From Gammaproteobacteria bacterium (GTDB taxonomy: Bacteria > Pseudomonadota > Gammaproteobacteria > Pseudomonadales > Azotimanducaceae), in contig NZGC01000094.1 of assembly GCA_002689445.1 (NCBI GenBank), positions 1 through 64,000 of the forward strand: DNA of 64,000 bases. The letters are read 5' to 3'. The notes beneath the pieces were generated by a model. That model saw nothing but the letters and a program-made list of their open reading frames with translations, did not search any database and was not told where the DNA came from. The position numbers were made by a program, and so were the translations under genes. Below, piece after piece: positions 1 to 13,390 of this stretch (positions within the stretch are counted from its first letter, which is position 1; each line of letters opens with the position of its first letter).

Positions 1-2837
<2,837 letters not shown>

Positions 2838-2841
2838 CTTG

Positions 2842-2870
2842 GAATTGTCTCTCTTGAGCGGGAGCAATTC
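2842..2870 (+). terminator. Hairpin after gyrB, terminator-like but without U-tract
   Basis: GAATTG (2842-2847) pairs with CAATTC (2865-2870), and CTC/GAG extends the stem past a one-base bulge. It lies just after the gyrB stop, in the 111-base gap where gyrB and glyS converge. No T-run follows on either strand, so termination here is only a guess. Confidence 0.3.
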
Positions 2871-2948
2871 AGGCCGAGGGACCTGCGAAAGGTATTGACT
2901 TTGCGAGTGCTGGAAATTTGGGTCAAGAGCGTAGAGCAACCCTTCGAT

Positions 2949-5009
2949 TTAAGTTTCAGCGCCTTGTAACAGATTGAAGGCCGCAATGTTGGTCAGTGAC
3001 TGGTTCAAATGGCGCAAAGTATTGAGCCTATTTTCTTTCAATTCGATAGTATCGACGTTCACCATAACATCCTCGAAATAACGAGCAAGCATTGCTGCGC
3101 CTTCATTGATGCGGGCCAAACGAGTGGTCAAGGATGAATCCTGGGCGCCATCAAGGGTACATATCCATTCCCAAAGCGCCGATTCAGCAGGCTCTGCAAA
3201 TTGCTCGGGTTGTACTGAACGTCGAGTAACGTTGTCAGATTTGGCAATGATATTTTGAACCCGTTTTTGGGTTGCAATAACCACGCCTGATGCTGGAGTG
3301 AGACGAAATTGATCCAAGGTTTTGATGTCGCTCGCGGCATGATAAAGGTCGTCAATGCCGAAGGCACGGGCTCTGACGGCTCTAACGCTATCCCACTGAG
3401 CGCCTTGATCGGTCATGAAATTTTCAAAACGGTCGAGGATATATTCTTTCACTTCGCGCTTATCAAAGTCCGAAAAAGGCTCAGCCGCTTCGTTGATTAA
3501 CGCATCGAGTGACAAAGAAAGTTTTGTTTCAAGACAAATACGGACGATGGCGAGGGCTTGTCGACGCAAGGCAAAAGGATCTTTGCTACCGGTTGGTGGC
3601 TGTCCGATACTGAATAGGCCAACCAAGGTATCAAGCCTGTCTGCCAGCGCCACCACTTGACTGGTTGCTGAGGTTGGCAAGGTATCGCCTGAAAACCTAG
3701 GTAAATAATGGTCTCGAATCGCCTCAGCGACCTCCGCTGATTCGCCCTGTGCCAGGGCGTAATAGCGGCCCATAATGCCCTGCAGCTCAGGGAATTCTCC
3801 CACCATAAAAGAGACCAGATCGGTCTTGGCGAGCTCTGCCGCACGTTTGGCGGTGGCGATATTTGTCCCAAGGTTCTCAGCAATGAAGGCTGCAAGCTTG
3901 ATGGTACGGTTTGATTTATCGGCATAAGATCCCAAGGCCTGCTGAAAAACCACTGCCCCGAGTTGGGCTTGCGCCTCTAGCGGGGGTCTTTGGAGATCTT
4001 TCTGATAGAAGAATTGAGCATCAGTTAGCCGTGGCCGAATGACCCGTTCATTGCCTGCAATGACAATTTGGGGATCGCGGCTGATCAGATTAGCCACGGT
4101 TAAAAAGTTGGCTTGTAACCGACCTTGCTGATCTCGCAAGTGAAAATAGCGTTGATGTTCTCGCATCGCTGAGATGAGCGCTTCTTCAGGGACATCGAGA
4201 AATTTGGGGTCAAATTGACCGCTCAACACTTCAGGCCACTCGCAGAGCGCTGTGACTTCATCCAATAACGCTTCGTCTTGGGTCAATGAGCCCGATAAAT
4301 CGCTGGCAGCTGTCTGCAATTGCTGCGCAATTAAGGTCTTTCTTGTATCAAAATTGGCGATGACATAAGCAGAATTTAGGGTTGATTCGTAGTCCCTCGC
4401 TGACGTCAGCGGTATGGCTTTGCCGTCGGTCATGTGACGATGGCCAAAGGTGTGGTGCCCCGATTGTTCTCCAAAGAGCTCGCAGGGTAGAATCTGATCA
4501 TCAACCATAACGGCCAGCCAGCGCACAGGCCTGACAAATTCCTCTCGTCTGTTTTGCCAACGCATTCGTTTCGCAATGGGTAAGGCCGTGATGGTTTCTT
4601 GCAAAATCGCTTGTATTTCGTCGCCCAGTGAGCCGCCCGGCTTTTCCTCTCGATACGCGAGCCAGGCTCCCTTGGGCGTCTCGACTTGAACCAATTGGGT
4701 TGCATCGGTGATCCCACAAGATTTCATAAAACCCATTAAGGCTTTTGAAGGCGTGCCGTCATCCTCATAGGCGGCTTTAACACTGGGTCCCTTGCGCTCT
4801 AAGGTTTGATCAGGCTGTTGATGATTGCAATTGTCTATTAAGACAGCAAGTCGCCTAGGCGTTGCAAATAGAGCACTTTGACCGTGATCAAACTGCTTTT
4901 CCTTTAACACCTTGATGAGGTTTTGCTGGAAGGCTTGGCTGAGTGGCTTAAGGGTTTTGGGGGGCAACTCTTCCATCCCAATCTCAATTAACAGGGTCGA
5001 GCTATCCAT
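2949..5009 (-). CDS. glyS: Glycyl-tRNA synthetase beta subunit
   Basis: Beta subunit of the bacterial alpha2beta2 glycyl-tRNA synthetase; it binds tRNA-Gly and is required with GlyQ for charging. The product is 686 residues, the usual family length, and begins [17 protein letters not shown], the typical GlyS start. The frame is open a further 30 codons upstream inside glyQ, but the ATG at 5009 restores the family N-terminus. The C-terminal part contains the DALR-type anticodon-binding region. It overlaps the glyQ stop (5002) by 8 bases, implying translational coupling in a glyQ-glyS operon. Confidence 0.96.
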   Translation of the reverse strand: MDSSTLLIEIGMEELPPKTLKPLSQAFQQNLIKVLKEKQFDHGQSALFATPRRLAVLIDNCNHQQPDQTLERKGPSVKAAYEDDGTPSKALMGFMKSCGITDATQLVQVETPKGAWLAYREEKPGGSLGDEIQAILQETITALPIAKRMRWQNRREEFVRPVRWLAVMVDDQILPCELFGEQSGHHTFGHRHMTDGKAIPLTSARDYESTLNSAYVIANFDTRKTLIAQQLQTAASDLSGSLTQDEALLDEVTALCEWPEVLSGQFDPKFLDVPEEALISAMREHQRYFHLRDQQGRLQANFLTVANLISRDPQIVIAGNERVIRPRLTDAQFFYQKDLQRPPLEAQAQLGAVVFQQALGSYADKSNRTIKLAAFIAENLGTNIATAKRAAELAKTDLVSFMVGEFPELQGIMGRYYALAQGESAEVAEAIRDHYLPRFSGDTLPTSATSQVVALADRLDTLVGLFSIGQPPTGSKDPFALRRQALAIVRICLETKLSLSLDALINEAAEPFSDFDKREVKEYILDRFENFMTDQGAQWDSVRAVRARAFGIDDLYHAASDIKTLDQFRLTPASGVVIATQKRVQNIIAKSDNVTRRSVQPEQFAEPAESALWEWICTLDGAQDSSLTTRLARINEGAAMLARYFEDVMVNVDTIELKENRLNTLRHLNQSLTNIAAFNLLQGAET

Positions 5010-5937
5010 GCTGAAGACCACGCTCGACAAAGGCTTTGTCCTCTGGACTGGCCAGCGGAAAACCGGCTGCTTGTCGGCTCTCGAAGTAGCGCTTACCAAC
5101 GCCTCTGGCCAAACTACGTACCCGCAAGATAAAGCGTTGCCGCTCAGTGACAGAGATCGCCGATCTCGCGTCCAGTAGATTAAAACAGTGAGAGGCTTTC
5201 ATCACGTATTCGTAGGCGGGAAGCGGCAGTTGTTCCTCTATAAATCGATTGGCCTCGGCCTCGAAATAATCAAATTGCTGAAACAGCCCTTCAACGTCGG
5301 CTAAATCGAAGTTGAACTTGGACATTTCCACCTCGTACTGATGAAAGATGTCGGCATAATAAACGGGTCGACCTTGCCCGTTTTTTGTCCAAACCAATTC
5401 TTGAAAATCTTCAACGCCCTGCAAATACAAAGCAAGACGCTCAAGTCCGTAAGTGATCTCACCCATGACAGGAAAACATTCAATGCCGGCGACCTGTTGA
5501 AAATAGGTAAATTGGGTAATTTCCATGCCATCCATCCAGACTTCCCAGCCTAGTCCCCAAGCACCCAGCGTCGGGGACTCCCAATTATCCTCAACAAATC
5601 GAATATCGTGAATGGTGGGGTCGATCCCTACGTGGGCGAGCGACTCAAGATAGAGCGCTTGAAAATTATCGGGGTGCGGTTTCATCACGACTTGAAACTG
5701 ATAGTAATATTGATAGCGGTTCGGGTTTTCTCCATACCGTCCGTCCGTGGGCCTTCTGCACGGCTGGGGATAGGCTGCTGACCATTGCTCTGGGCCAATC
5801 GCGCGTAAAAAGGTAGCCGGGTGAAACGTCCCAGCGCCTACCTCCATATCGTAGGGTTGCATGAGCACACAGCCTTTTTCCGCCCAAAAATCTTGCAGGG
5901 TTCGAATGAGGTCTTGAAAGGTGTCGATTTTAGGCAT
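5002..5937 (-). CDS. glyQ: Glycyl-tRNA synthetase alpha subunit
   Basis: Catalytic alpha subunit (class II aminoacyl-tRNA synthetase core) that activates glycine. The 311-residue protein carries the family hallmarks [15 protein letters not shown] near residue 25, [13 protein letters not shown] (about 62-75) and the [19 protein letters not shown]-type block. GTG (5940) and ATG (5937) are adjacent; the ATG giving [10 protein letters not shown] is preferred, with no strong ribosome site for either. It is first in the glyQ-glyS operon. In Pseudomonas the 3-methyladenine glycosylase gene tag usually lies upstream; it is not seen here. Confidence 0.96.
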   Translation of the reverse strand: MPKIDTFQDLIRTLQDFWAEKGCVLMQPYDMEVGAGTFHPATFLRAIGPEQWSAAYPQPCRRPTDGRYGENPNRYQYYYQFQVVMKPHPDNFQALYLESLAHVGIDPTIHDIRFVEDNWESPTLGAWGLGWEVWMDGMEITQFTYFQQVAGIECFPVMGEITYGLERLALYLQGVEDFQELVWTKNGQGRPVYYADIFHQYEVEMSKFNFDLADVEGLFQQFDYFEAEANRFIEEQLPLPAYEYVMKASHCFNLLDARSAISVTERQRFILRVRSLARGVGKRYFESRQAAGFPLASPEDKAFVERGLQHG

Positions 5938-6274
5938 CACAGTTTGTTGTTGATCGAAAAGCGGCAGTATACAGGAAGCGCACCAAAAGCGTTCGTTATT
6001 CGATACGGCGAGGTTATTTTGCAGGCATCTTAGTGGTTAGGTGCTAGACAAGTTCCCACTAAAATGGCAGTTTTGCGTTCTCCAAGATAAGACTGAAGCC
6101 GGGCTTGGAGTCGGTTGTTATTCAATATCAAGCAAAGTTGCTGATCGGGAATTGACTTAAACACTTTTGGCCCGTCGATCAACGGCGCCACGGCTTGAAA
6201 AAGACCGAACACCCGGAGCCGAAAAATTACTGCTGAGCCAGACCGAGTTTCACATTGGGTGAAAAGGAGAGCTT
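5938..6274. other. Intergenic region between divergent glyQ and acyltransferase gene
   Basis: This 337-base stretch must hold the promoters for glyQ (reverse) and the acyltransferase (forward). A 60-codon GTG-start frame on the reverse strand (6030-6212) was considered; it has no convincing ribosome site and no recognised family. No tRNA, terminator or clear consensus promoter was identified. Confidence 0.4.
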
Positions 6275-7141
6275 TTGTATTACGTCATTTATGCCGTTGG
6301 CTGTTTGCCACGTGTGCTCCTGCAACAGGCCGGCTGGTTGCTGGGGTTGTGGCTGTATGCGAGCCGGAGCCAGAGTCGCCGGGTGACCGAAATTAATGTA
6401 TTGCGTTTTTTTCCGGACATGACGACGTCAGAACGAGAAGTGCTTGTGCGGTCAAGCTTAATAGAGACAGCGCGAACGGCTTTAGAAACGCCTGCAGTCT
6501 GGTTTAAAAATAGTAAGCACTTGCTCACTTGGATAGATAATGTTCACGGAGAAGAATTGATTGAGCATAGCATTGCTGATGAAAACGGTGTTTTACTGCT
6601 AGTCCCCCATATCGGGAATTGGGAGCTATACAATGCTGTTCACGCCGAACGCTACGGCCAATTTACGGCTTTGTTTAAGCCCCCTAAGCAAGCTTACCTC
6701 GCGAATATCATACGCCGGGTGAGAATGCATTATGGCAATGATATGGTTCCAACCACGCCACGAGGTTTGGTGCGCTTGTTCAAAGCCTTGACGACCGGCG
6801 GGACCGTCGCGGTGCTGCCCGACCAGGTGCCAGAGTCCGGTATTTTTGTCCCGTTTTTTAGCCAGGCCGTGTTCACGGATCGCTTAGTGCATCGATTACT
6901 GAAGAAGACGAAGGCGGTTCCGATACTGGTGTCACTGATCCGCAATCAAGAGGGTCGATTTGATTTGTTTTATGAGACGGTTCCGAACCTCGATGCTGCT
7001 GATGAACAGCAAGCGCTAACGGCGCTTAATCAGTCATTAGAGCGGTTAATCTTGCGCAACCCGAGTCAATATCAATGGGAGTACAAAAGGCTTAAAAAAC
7101 AACCCGCAGACAGCAAAGACCCCTACAAGACAGTGGATTAG
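6275..7141 (+). CDS. LpxL/HtrB-family lipid A late acyltransferase
   Basis: Inner-membrane acyltransferase family that adds a secondary fatty acid (typically laurate) to lipid A precursors. The 288-residue protein has an N-terminal hydrophobic segment (about residues 5-27) and the HX4E catalytic motif in PHIGNWE (around 110-116), matching the His/Glu pair of LpxL. The start is TTG: GGAG at 6266-6269 precedes it by 5 bases, and an in-frame TGA at 6260-6262 rules out a longer form. In Pseudomonas an htrB-type gene lies in the same place next to glyQ. LpxL versus LpxM type cannot be settled by eye. Its TAG shares bases with the stop codon of the convergent methyltransferase gene. Confidence 0.85.
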   Translation: MYYVIYAVGCLPRVLLQQAGWLLGLWLYASRSQSRRVTEINVLRFFPDMTTSEREVLVRSSLIETARTALETPAVWFKNSKHLLTWIDNVHGEELIEHSIADENGVLLLVPHIGNWELYNAVHAERYGQFTALFKPPKQAYLANIIRRVRMHYGNDMVPTTPRGLVRLFKALTTGGTVAVLPDQVPESGIFVPFFSQAVFTDRLVHRLLKKTKAVPILVSLIRNQEGRFDLFYETVPNLDAADEQQALTALNQSLERLILRNPSQYQWEYKRLKKQPADSKDPYKTVD

Positions 7142-7728
7142 CCGGGCTTTGATCCGATCAGCAAGGCTTCATGGCACGGTCTCAGGGCTCCTGTAGCATC
7201 GGCGAGATATCCCTCGGTGAATAAATGCACCTTGAGGCCCTGACAAAGCGCCAATAGTTCGTTGGGCGCAAGGCGATAATGGGGGTTACTCGGCCCGGGT
7301 ATATCAGCGTCTGACTGCTCAGCTTGCACGAAGGTTTCGTAAAACAAGGTGCCCCGCGGGGTAAGACTTGCCAAGATGGCCGGAAACAAGCGTCTATCGA
7401 GAAAGTGCCGAACGTAAATCAGGTCAAATTGATTTGGTTGAAAGGCCTCAGGCTGGACCTCGATACAACGGCTCGATAGCGCTAGACCTCGGGCTGACGC
7501 TTCCGTTTGTAGGCGATCGACAGCGATGCTCGACGCATCCCACGCCGTCGTTTTAAACCCAGCTGCTGCGAGATATAACGCATCGGCGCCCAAGCCTGAA
7601 GCAAGGTCCAACGCCTTCCCTCTGGCGGGTAACAGCGATCGATAAAGCGTCAATCGGGGATTGGGCTCTGGAAAGCCTTGCTTCGTTTGATAGATGCGAT
7701 TCCACCGTTCGACCTTAGTGCTAGACAT
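7138..7728 (-). CDS. Class I SAM-dependent methyltransferase, unknown substrate
   Basis: A 196-residue Rossmann-fold methyltransferase. Motif I, the SAM-binding glycine loop, is LDLASGLGADALYL (about residues 40-53), followed by an acidic residue after strand beta 2 (AWDAS). The layout resembles the TehB/UbiE-like group, but substrate cannot be read from sequence. It starts directly after the trkH stop region, in the same orientation as trkA-trkH, and may be the last gene of that transcript. It converges on and overlaps the acyltransferase gene by 4 bases. Confidence 0.75.
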   Translation of the reverse strand: MSSTKVERWNRIYQTKQGFPEPNPRLTLYRSLLPARGKALDLASGLGADALYLAAAGFKTTAWDASSIAVDRLQTEASARGLALSSRCIEVQPEAFQPNQFDLIYVRHFLDRRLFPAILASLTPRGTLFYETFVQAEQSDADIPGPSNPHYRLAPNELLALCQGLKVHLFTEGYLADATGALRPCHEALLIGSKPG

Positions 7729-9174
7729 TTATTTTCGCCAATAGAGGCTGCTGAACAGAACGAGAATGGTGAATATTTCGAGCCTACCCGCAACCATCCC
7801 GACAATCAGGGATATTTTTGCCGTATCGGTGATTGCAAGGTACGTTTCAGCGACGTCCCCTAGACCGGGTCCAAGGTTATTAATGGCGGCTGCGACCGCA
7901 GAAAAGGCCGTGAGAAAGTCAAGACCGGTCCCCAAGAGGATAATGAGTAACACCAGGAACAGAAACAAGTAGATCGAACAGAAACCCCACACTGCCTCCA
8001 TCACGGGTTCACCGATCACCCGCTGGCTCACTTTAATCGGGAAAACCGCGTTGGGATGGATGAGACGATGGACCTCGCGTAACCCCTGCTTATAGATAAG
8101 CAATACTCGGATCATTTTCAGACCGCCCCCGGTCGAACCAGCACAGGCGCCAACAAAGGCTCCCAAGATCAATAAATAGGGCAGCACGTTTGGCCAGCTG
8201 GCAAAGTGGTCAGTGACAAATCCAGTGGTTGTAAGCATCGAGACAGTATGGAAAGCGGCTAGCCGCAGAGCACTCGTCCCTGTCCCCGTTTCACTGGCTA
8301 AGATCATGGTAACGACGGCAACGGCAGCAACCATGAATAAAAAGAACGTACGAACCTCCTCGTCCCGCCAATAGGATTTCAACGTTCGATCTCGAAAGCT
8401 AAAAAAGTGCAACGCAAAGTTAATTGACGATAACAACATGAAAATCATCGCTACCATCTCGATCGATGCTGAGTCGAAATGACCGAGACTGGCATCAAAA
8501 GTTGAGAAGCCGCCGATCGCTACCGTTGAAAAACTATGACACAGCGCTTGGAAAAAATTCATTCCAGCCAGATAGTAAGCAAAACAGCAAGCAAGTGTTA
8601 ACGACAGGTAGATCGACCAAAGAGCGATGGCCGTTTGTTTGATTCGTGGCGTCAGCTTGCTGTCCTTCACCGGACCAGGGGTTTCAGTTCGGTATAATTG
8701 CATGCCGCCAATACCCAGCATCGGTAAAATCGCCACCGCCAATACAATGATTCCCATGCCGCCAAGCCATTGAAGTTGCTGGCGGTAGAAGAGAATTGAG
8801 GCCGGCAAATACTCAAGCCCGGAAAGCACGGTGGCGCCAGTGGTGGTTAGCCCCGAGAAGGATTCAAACAGAGCGTCGACAACAGAGAGCCCAGCGATGG
8901 CGCCGCTCGCGAAGGGCAGCGCGCTGAAAGAGCCGAGGGTGAGATAGCACAGCACGGTTACTAGGAATCCGTCTTTGGTTCGCAACTCCTCTTTGAATTG
9001 CCGAAAGCATAAGTTCAAAGCGAAGCCGCTGGCGAAAATAATGCAGGCGGCATAAATGAACGTGCCATGGGCTCCATCCTGATAAAAAACGGAGACAAAC
9101 AAGGGGGGCAGCATCGTCAGGCTGAAAAACATCAGCAGTCGCCCAACAATTCTGAAGGTCACCCCAAGTCTCAT
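7729..9174 (-). CDS. trkH: Trk potassium uptake protein TrkH/TrkG
   Basis: Membrane channel subunit of the Trk potassium transporter. The 481-residue polytopic protein shows four repeated pore-loop filters of the SKT superfamily: TTTGATV (about residue 110), VAIGGFST (about 220), TTTGFVT (about 315) and NNLGPGL (about 435). A GGMGIIVLA segment follows the first pore, as in TrkH. It lies 2 bases downstream of trkA, the cytosolic gating partner that binds NAD(H)/nucleotides, so the pair should be co-expressed as trkA-trkH. Confidence 0.94.
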   Translation of the reverse strand: MRLGVTFRIVGRLLMFFSLTMLPPLFVSVFYQDGAHGTFIYAACIIFASGFALNLCFRQFKEELRTKDGFLVTVLCYLTLGSFSALPFASGAIAGLSVVDALFESFSGLTTTGATVLSGLEYLPASILFYRQQLQWLGGMGIIVLAVAILPMLGIGGMQLYRTETPGPVKDSKLTPRIKQTAIALWSIYLSLTLACCFAYYLAGMNFFQALCHSFSTVAIGGFSTFDASLGHFDSASIEMVAMIFMLLSSINFALHFFSFRDRTLKSYWRDEEVRTFFLFMVAAVAVVTMILASETGTGTSALRLAAFHTVSMLTTTGFVTDHFASWPNVLPYLLILGAFVGACAGSTGGGLKMIRVLLIYKQGLREVHRLIHPNAVFPIKVSQRVIGEPVMEAVWGFCSIYLFLFLVLLIILLGTGLDFLTAFSAVAAAINNLGPGLGDVAETYLAITDTAKISLIVGMVAGRLEIFTILVLFSSLYWRK

Positions 9175-9176
9175 GA

Positions 9177-10550
9177 TTAAAAGAAACTCAAAGGTGCTTG
9201 GAAGAGAGCTTCAACTTCTTTCAGGCGACTTTTATCCACAAGAAATAAGATGAAATGGTCATCGGCCTCAACCATGACATCATCATGGGCAATGATCACG
9301 TCATCACCCCTAACTAAGGCGCCAACACTGGTGCCGGGTGGAAGTTTAATGCTGCCGAGAGTACGCCCAATCACTTTAGAAGAATTTTGATCGCCGTGCG
9401 CAATCGCCTCAATCGCCTCTGCTGCACCCCGACGTAAGGGGTGTACCCGGACGACATCCCCCCTTCTAATGTGCGTCAAGATGGCACCGAGTGTCGCAAG
9501 CTGAGGCGAAATGGCGATATCAATATCCTGACCTTCGATCAGGTCAACGTAGGCTGGGTTGTTGATCAGTGTCAGTACTTTTCGAGCCCCCAGACTTTTG
9601 GCCAACATTGAGGACATGATGTTGGCTTCATCATCATTGGTAATTGCGCAAAATACGTCCGTATCCTCGATGTTCTCCTCAAGCAATAGGGCACGGTCCG
9701 ATGCATTACCATTGAGAATGATGCTGCGTTCAAGAGACTCTGAGAGCGCAAAACAGCGGTGCCGGTTCTGCTCGATCACCCTGACGCCATATCGAGCTTC
9801 AAGCTGTTGGGCGAGGTTTTCACCAATATGGCCACCGCCTGCAATCACGACTCGCCGGTTGGGCAGTTCGTGGCGGCGCAGTTCGTGCATGATTTCATGA
9901 ATGTTCTCGGCTGCCGCAATAAAAAACACTTCATCATTTGCCGCAATCACTGTTTCACCCTCTGGCATTATCGGTCGATCGTTGCGAAAGATTGCAGCGA
10001 CTCGAGTGTCAGCTTTGGGTAATAACTGTCGAATGGTCTTCAAAGCTCGATTGACCAAAGGGCTATCGGGATCAATTTTGAGGCCAACCAACTTGACCTG
10101 TCCTGCTGCAAAATCCATGACCTGGAGCGCACCGGGGTTATCGATGAGTCTTTTAATATCGTGAGTGATGATTTCTTCGGGATTTACGATGTGGTCGACG
10201 GGCATAGCATCGTCGCGAAATATTCCACCACCTGTGAGATAGGCCCGACTCCGGATTCGGGCGATTTTAGTCGGTGTATGAAACACCGTGTAGGCTACCT
10301 GACAGGCAACCATATTCACTTCATCAGAATTGGTGACCGCGATCAGTAAATCTGCATCGTCGGCACCCGCTTGTTTGAGAATGGTGGGGTAAGAAGCTTG
10401 ACCGCAAACTGTTTGAATATCGTAGCGATCTTGGAGCTCTCTTAATTTCTCGGGGTCGGTGTCGACCACGGTGATATCACTGGCTTCTTTGACGAGGTTC
10501 TGGGCCAGGCTGCCGCCAACCTGGCCGGCGCCTAGAATGATTATTTTCAT
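9177..10550 (-). CDS. trkA: Trk system potassium uptake regulator TrkA
   Basis: Peripheral membrane regulator of the TrkH channel. The 457-residue protein has the full two-copy TrkA architecture: an RCK-N nucleotide-binding domain beginning MKIIILGAGQVGG, an RCK-C domain, a second RCK-N with VVIAGGGHIGENLA (about 234-247), and a final RCK-C. The length matches E. coli TrkA (458). The gene overlaps rsmB by 4 bases upstream and is followed by trkH after 2 bases. Confidence 0.96.
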   Translation of the reverse strand: MKIIILGAGQVGGSLAQNLVKEASDITVVDTDPEKLRELQDRYDIQTVCGQASYPTILKQAGADDADLLIAVTNSDEVNMVACQVAYTVFHTPTKIARIRSRAYLTGGGIFRDDAMPVDHIVNPEEIITHDIKRLIDNPGALQVMDFAAGQVKLVGLKIDPDSPLVNRALKTIRQLLPKADTRVAAIFRNDRPIMPEGETVIAANDEVFFIAAAENIHEIMHELRRHELPNRRVVIAGGGHIGENLAQQLEARYGVRVIEQNRHRCFALSESLERSIILNGNASDRALLLEENIEDTDVFCAITNDDEANIMSSMLAKSLGARKVLTLINNPAYVDLIEGQDIDIAISPQLATLGAILTHIRRGDVVRVHPLRRGAAEAIEAIAHGDQNSSKVIGRTLGSIKLPPGTSVGALVRGDDVIIAHDDVMVEADDHFILFLVDKSRLKEVEALFQAPLSFF

Positions 10551-11809
10551 ATTCCGTGTCCCATCTTTCTAATCCGGGCGAAATAAAATCCATCGTGTGC
10601 ACCGACGGTTGGCAGCAACTGTACGCCGAATGTACACGGAACGCCAATGGTAGGTAGGGGTTTTAAAACCGCTTCTGATTGATGACGCAGGAATTCTGCG
10701 ATGGCATCGGTGTTTTCCTCAAGAAAGACCGAGCAGGTGACATACAGTAAATGGCCGCCAGGTCGGAGTAATTGCCAACACGCTTGCAACAGACGATCTT
10801 GAGTGGCTCTGAGTGTCGGTAAATCGGATTCCCGACGCAATAACTTGATATCAGGATGTCGTCTAATGACGCCACTGGCCGAACAGGGGGCATCCAGCAG
10901 AATTTGATCAAATGAGCCGAGGCCTGGCTGCGGTTGCGTCAGATCTAAACATTGGGTCACATCGTTCTGACCCAACCGAGCTAAATTTTCCTTGGCCCGC
11001 ATCAATCGCAGAGGGTCATTGTCAACAGCGACCAAATCAATCGTAGGCTCAATCTCAAGCAGATGGCAGGCTTTGCCTCCCGGTGCGGTGCAGGCATCGA
11101 GGACCCGGTCATGGGGCTTGGGATTGAGCAATATGGCAGCCAACTGGGCGCCACTGTCTTGAACGCTGGCCAGGCCAATATCAAACCCTGGAAGGTCGCT
11201 CACGTTCATGGGTTGGGCAAGCACAAGGCCATCCTCGCTTAACGGGCACAGCTCTGATTCAATTCCATGATCTGTTAAAGATTGCTGATAATGATGGCGA
11301 GCAACCTTTTGTCGATTCACTCGAAGCGTCATTGGCGCGGCAACATTATTGGCGTTGAACACGGCTTCAGCGCTTTGCCCCCAATCCGCTCGGATTCTTT
11401 CGATCATCCATTCTGGGTGATTGGTTAGGGCCTTAGGGTCTTGAATCTTCCGGATAAGCTCGTCACGGTGTCGCAAGAAATGCCTTAACGCTCCGTTAAT
11501 GAGACCTTTAGCCCAAGTCTTGCGGAGACCTTGAGTCGAATTAACGGCGGCATTGACGCTGGTGTGCGCCGGTTGATTCAGAAATTCGCAGGCAGCGATC
11601 CCCAGAACAACCAACAGATGCAAATCTAGGTGCTTTTTCGGCAGCGGTTTTTTGATCAATTGCTGAGCAATCGCGTCGAGCCAAAAAAAATGTCTCAAAG
11701 AGGTTTGCACCAAAAATCGACCCAGCGGGTCAAGCTCAGAGCCCTCGTAGGCCAGTCGCTTACCGATGACTTTTTGTAGCGCCACAACTTCGTTATGAAA
11801 GTTACGCAT
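10547..11809 (-). CDS. rsmB: 16S rRNA (cytosine-967-C5)-methyltransferase
   Basis: Methylates C967 of 16S rRNA using SAM. The 420-residue protein has an N-terminal NusB-like RNA-binding domain (residues 1-140) and a C-terminal Rossmann domain with DACTAPGGK (motif I), DAPCSASG (motif IV) and the catalytic-cysteine motif VTCSVF. Both motif cysteines needed for the RsmB/RsmF mechanism are present. It is embedded in def-fmt-rsmB-trkA-trkH, the order known from many gammaproteobacteria, touching fmt and overlapping trkA by 4 bases. Confidence 0.95.
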   Translation of the reverse strand: MRNFHNEVVALQKVIGKRLAYEGSELDPLGRFLVQTSLRHFFWLDAIAQQLIKKPLPKKHLDLHLLVVLGIAACEFLNQPAHTSVNAAVNSTQGLRKTWAKGLINGALRHFLRHRDELIRKIQDPKALTNHPEWMIERIRADWGQSAEAVFNANNVAAPMTLRVNRQKVARHHYQQSLTDHGIESELCPLSEDGLVLAQPMNVSDLPGFDIGLASVQDSGAQLAAILLNPKPHDRVLDACTAPGGKACHLLEIEPTIDLVAVDNDPLRLMRAKENLARLGQNDVTQCLDLTQPQPGLGSFDQILLDAPCSASGVIRRHPDIKLLRRESDLPTLRATQDRLLQACWQLLRPGGHLLYVTCSVFLEENTDAIAEFLRHQSEAVLKPLPTIGVPCTFGVQLLPTVGAHDGFYFARIRKMGHGI

Positions 11810-12745
11810 CTACTGAAAAACAGTTCCAGGCATTAGGCCTGAGATTCGAGCGTTAGCGAGATCGGCGCCACTCACCAAAGTGCCCTTACCTGTTGGCAGT
11901 TGCAATTGGGTAATCCAAATTTGACCCACACCACATTGCACTCGAAGACCCGATTTTGTTTTTTCTAAGACAGTCCCTGGGATAGCATCATTGGCCTCGG
12001 TTGCCGCGACGACGGCATGATGACAGCGCAATCTCTGGTCACCGATTAAGGTGTAGGCGACAGGGTCTGGCGACAGGCCGAGAATCTGTTGGCAAATGGT
12101 TGTTGCAGCCTTTGACCAATCGATTTTGGCCTCGGTCTTTTCAATTTTGTGAGCATAGGTAACACCTTGTTCCGGCTGTGGCTTTGCTTGAATGCCGTGG
12201 GCAGCAATGCTGTCGATGGCTTTGGGTAAGGCGTCGCAGCCGATGATCGAAAGCTTCGCCTGCAAGCTACCACTGGTCTCGTCGCTCGCGATCAAACAGG
12301 GGAAATGGGCGAGAATAGGTCCTGTATCCAGTCCAGCGTCCATCGCCATTAAACAGATCCCGGTCGACGTATCGCCAGCGAGAATGGCTCTCTGTATAGG
12401 CGCAGCCCCACGCCATCGCGGTAGACTGGAAGCGTGTACGTTTAAAGCAGCAATTTTGGGTTGAGCGAGTACAGCGGGTTTTAAAATTTGCCCGTAAGCG
12501 ACCACGATCAGCAAGTCAAAATCGAAGTGTGAGAGATCTCCTGCAGTCAGCCGGTGGGGTTGAAGCACCGGTAAGCCACGTTCAACCGCAAGTGCTTTGA
12601 CGGGTGAAGGTATCGGCTTTTTGCCGCGTTTTCCGGGTTTATCCGGTTGTGTAATCACCGCCAAGACCTCACAACTTAAGTGGTCACAGAGCGCGCTGAG
12701 ATGATCAGCGGCAAACTGGGGGGTACCTGCGAAGATAATGCGCAT
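11810..12745 (-). CDS. fmt: Methionyl-tRNA formyltransferase
   Basis: Formylates initiator Met-tRNA using 10-formyltetrahydrofolate. The 311-residue protein starts MRIIFAGTPQFAA and contains the folate/catalytic block LNVHASSLPRWRGAAPIQRA (Asn-His region around residue 107) and the C-terminal OB-like tRNA-binding domain. The start codon follows the def stop with no spacer. Def removes the formyl group that Fmt adds, so the pair covers both ends of formyl-methionine use. Confidence 0.97.
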   Translation of the reverse strand: MRIIFAGTPQFAADHLSALCDHLSCEVLAVITQPDKPGKRGKKPIPSPVKALAVERGLPVLQPHRLTAGDLSHFDFDLLIVVAYGQILKPAVLAQPKIAALNVHASSLPRWRGAAPIQRAILAGDTSTGICLMAMDAGLDTGPILAHFPCLIASDETSGSLQAKLSIIGCDALPKAIDSIAAHGIQAKPQPEQGVTYAHKIEKTEAKIDWSKAATTICQQILGLSPDPVAYTLIGDQRLRCHHAVVAATEANDAIPGTVLEKTKSGLRVQCGVGQIWITQLQLPTGKGTLVSGADLANARISGLMPGTVFQ

Positions 12746-13267
12746 TTAGAGCTTGTACTTTTGAGCTTTGAGCAGTTTCTTTCGGATCATTTGTCGCTTG
12801 GTGGGAGAGAGATAATCGACAAAAAGTTTACCGTCAAGATGATCAATTTCATGCTGTATACAAACCGCCAATAAGCCGTCAGCTTCTAATTCGAAGGGGT
12901 TGCCATTTTGGTCAATGGCCTCGACATGAATTTGCTCGGGTCTTGTTACCGTCTCATAAAACCCTGGCACGGAAAGACAGCCTTCTTGGGTATCTATCGT
13001 GCCAGCACCTTCGATCACCTTGGGATTGATCAGCACGAGGGGAGCGCTTTTATCCTCCGAGACATCACACACAATGAGTCGTTCGTGAACATTGACCTGG
13101 GTTGCCGCCAGACCAATGCCAGGTGCTTCATACATGGTGGCCAGCATGTCATTGGCGAGTTTTGCCGTGGTATGCGTGACGTCCTTGATGGTGGTCGCCT
13201 TTGTGCGCAAGCGTGCATCTGGGAATTCAAGAATTGCGAGCAGTGATGTCGTCGTAGGGTCTGGCAT
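12746..13267 (-). CDS. def: Peptide deformylase
   Basis: Metal-dependent hydrolase that removes the N-formyl group from nascent proteins. All three diagnostic motifs are present in the 173-residue protein: GIGLAATQ (about 47-54), EGCLSVP (about 92-98, metal-binding Cys) and QHEIDHLDG (about 136-144, two metal-binding His and catalytic Glu). It is first in the reverse-strand def-fmt-rsmB-trkA-trkH block and divergent from the LysM gene. Confidence 0.97.
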   Translation of the reverse strand: MPDPTTTSLLAILEFPDARLRTKATTIKDVTHTTAKLANDMLATMYEAPGIGLAATQVNVHERLIVCDVSEDKSAPLVLINPKVIEGAGTIDTQEGCLSVPGFYETVTRPEQIHVEAIDQNGNPFELEADGLLAVCIQHEIDHLDGKLFVDYLSPTKRQMIRKKLLKAQKYKL

Positions 13268-13390
13268 GAATTGAGTCTTACAATAAATTTTGGCTTTTCC
13301 GAAAGCACGGTATGATGGTTTTCGATAAAGCCACTGAATTTGGTGTCGAGAAAGATGAATTATAGCGTGAAAAACACAAGGAAATCGCTT

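Noticed and set aside
3497-3925. 142-codon reverse-strand open frame
   Set aside because: Lies entirely inside glyS in another frame; composition is that of a shadow frame.
6030-6212. 60-codon reverse-strand gene upstream of glyQ
   Set aside because: GTG start without a ribosome site, no recognised family, and it occupies the only space for divergent promoters.
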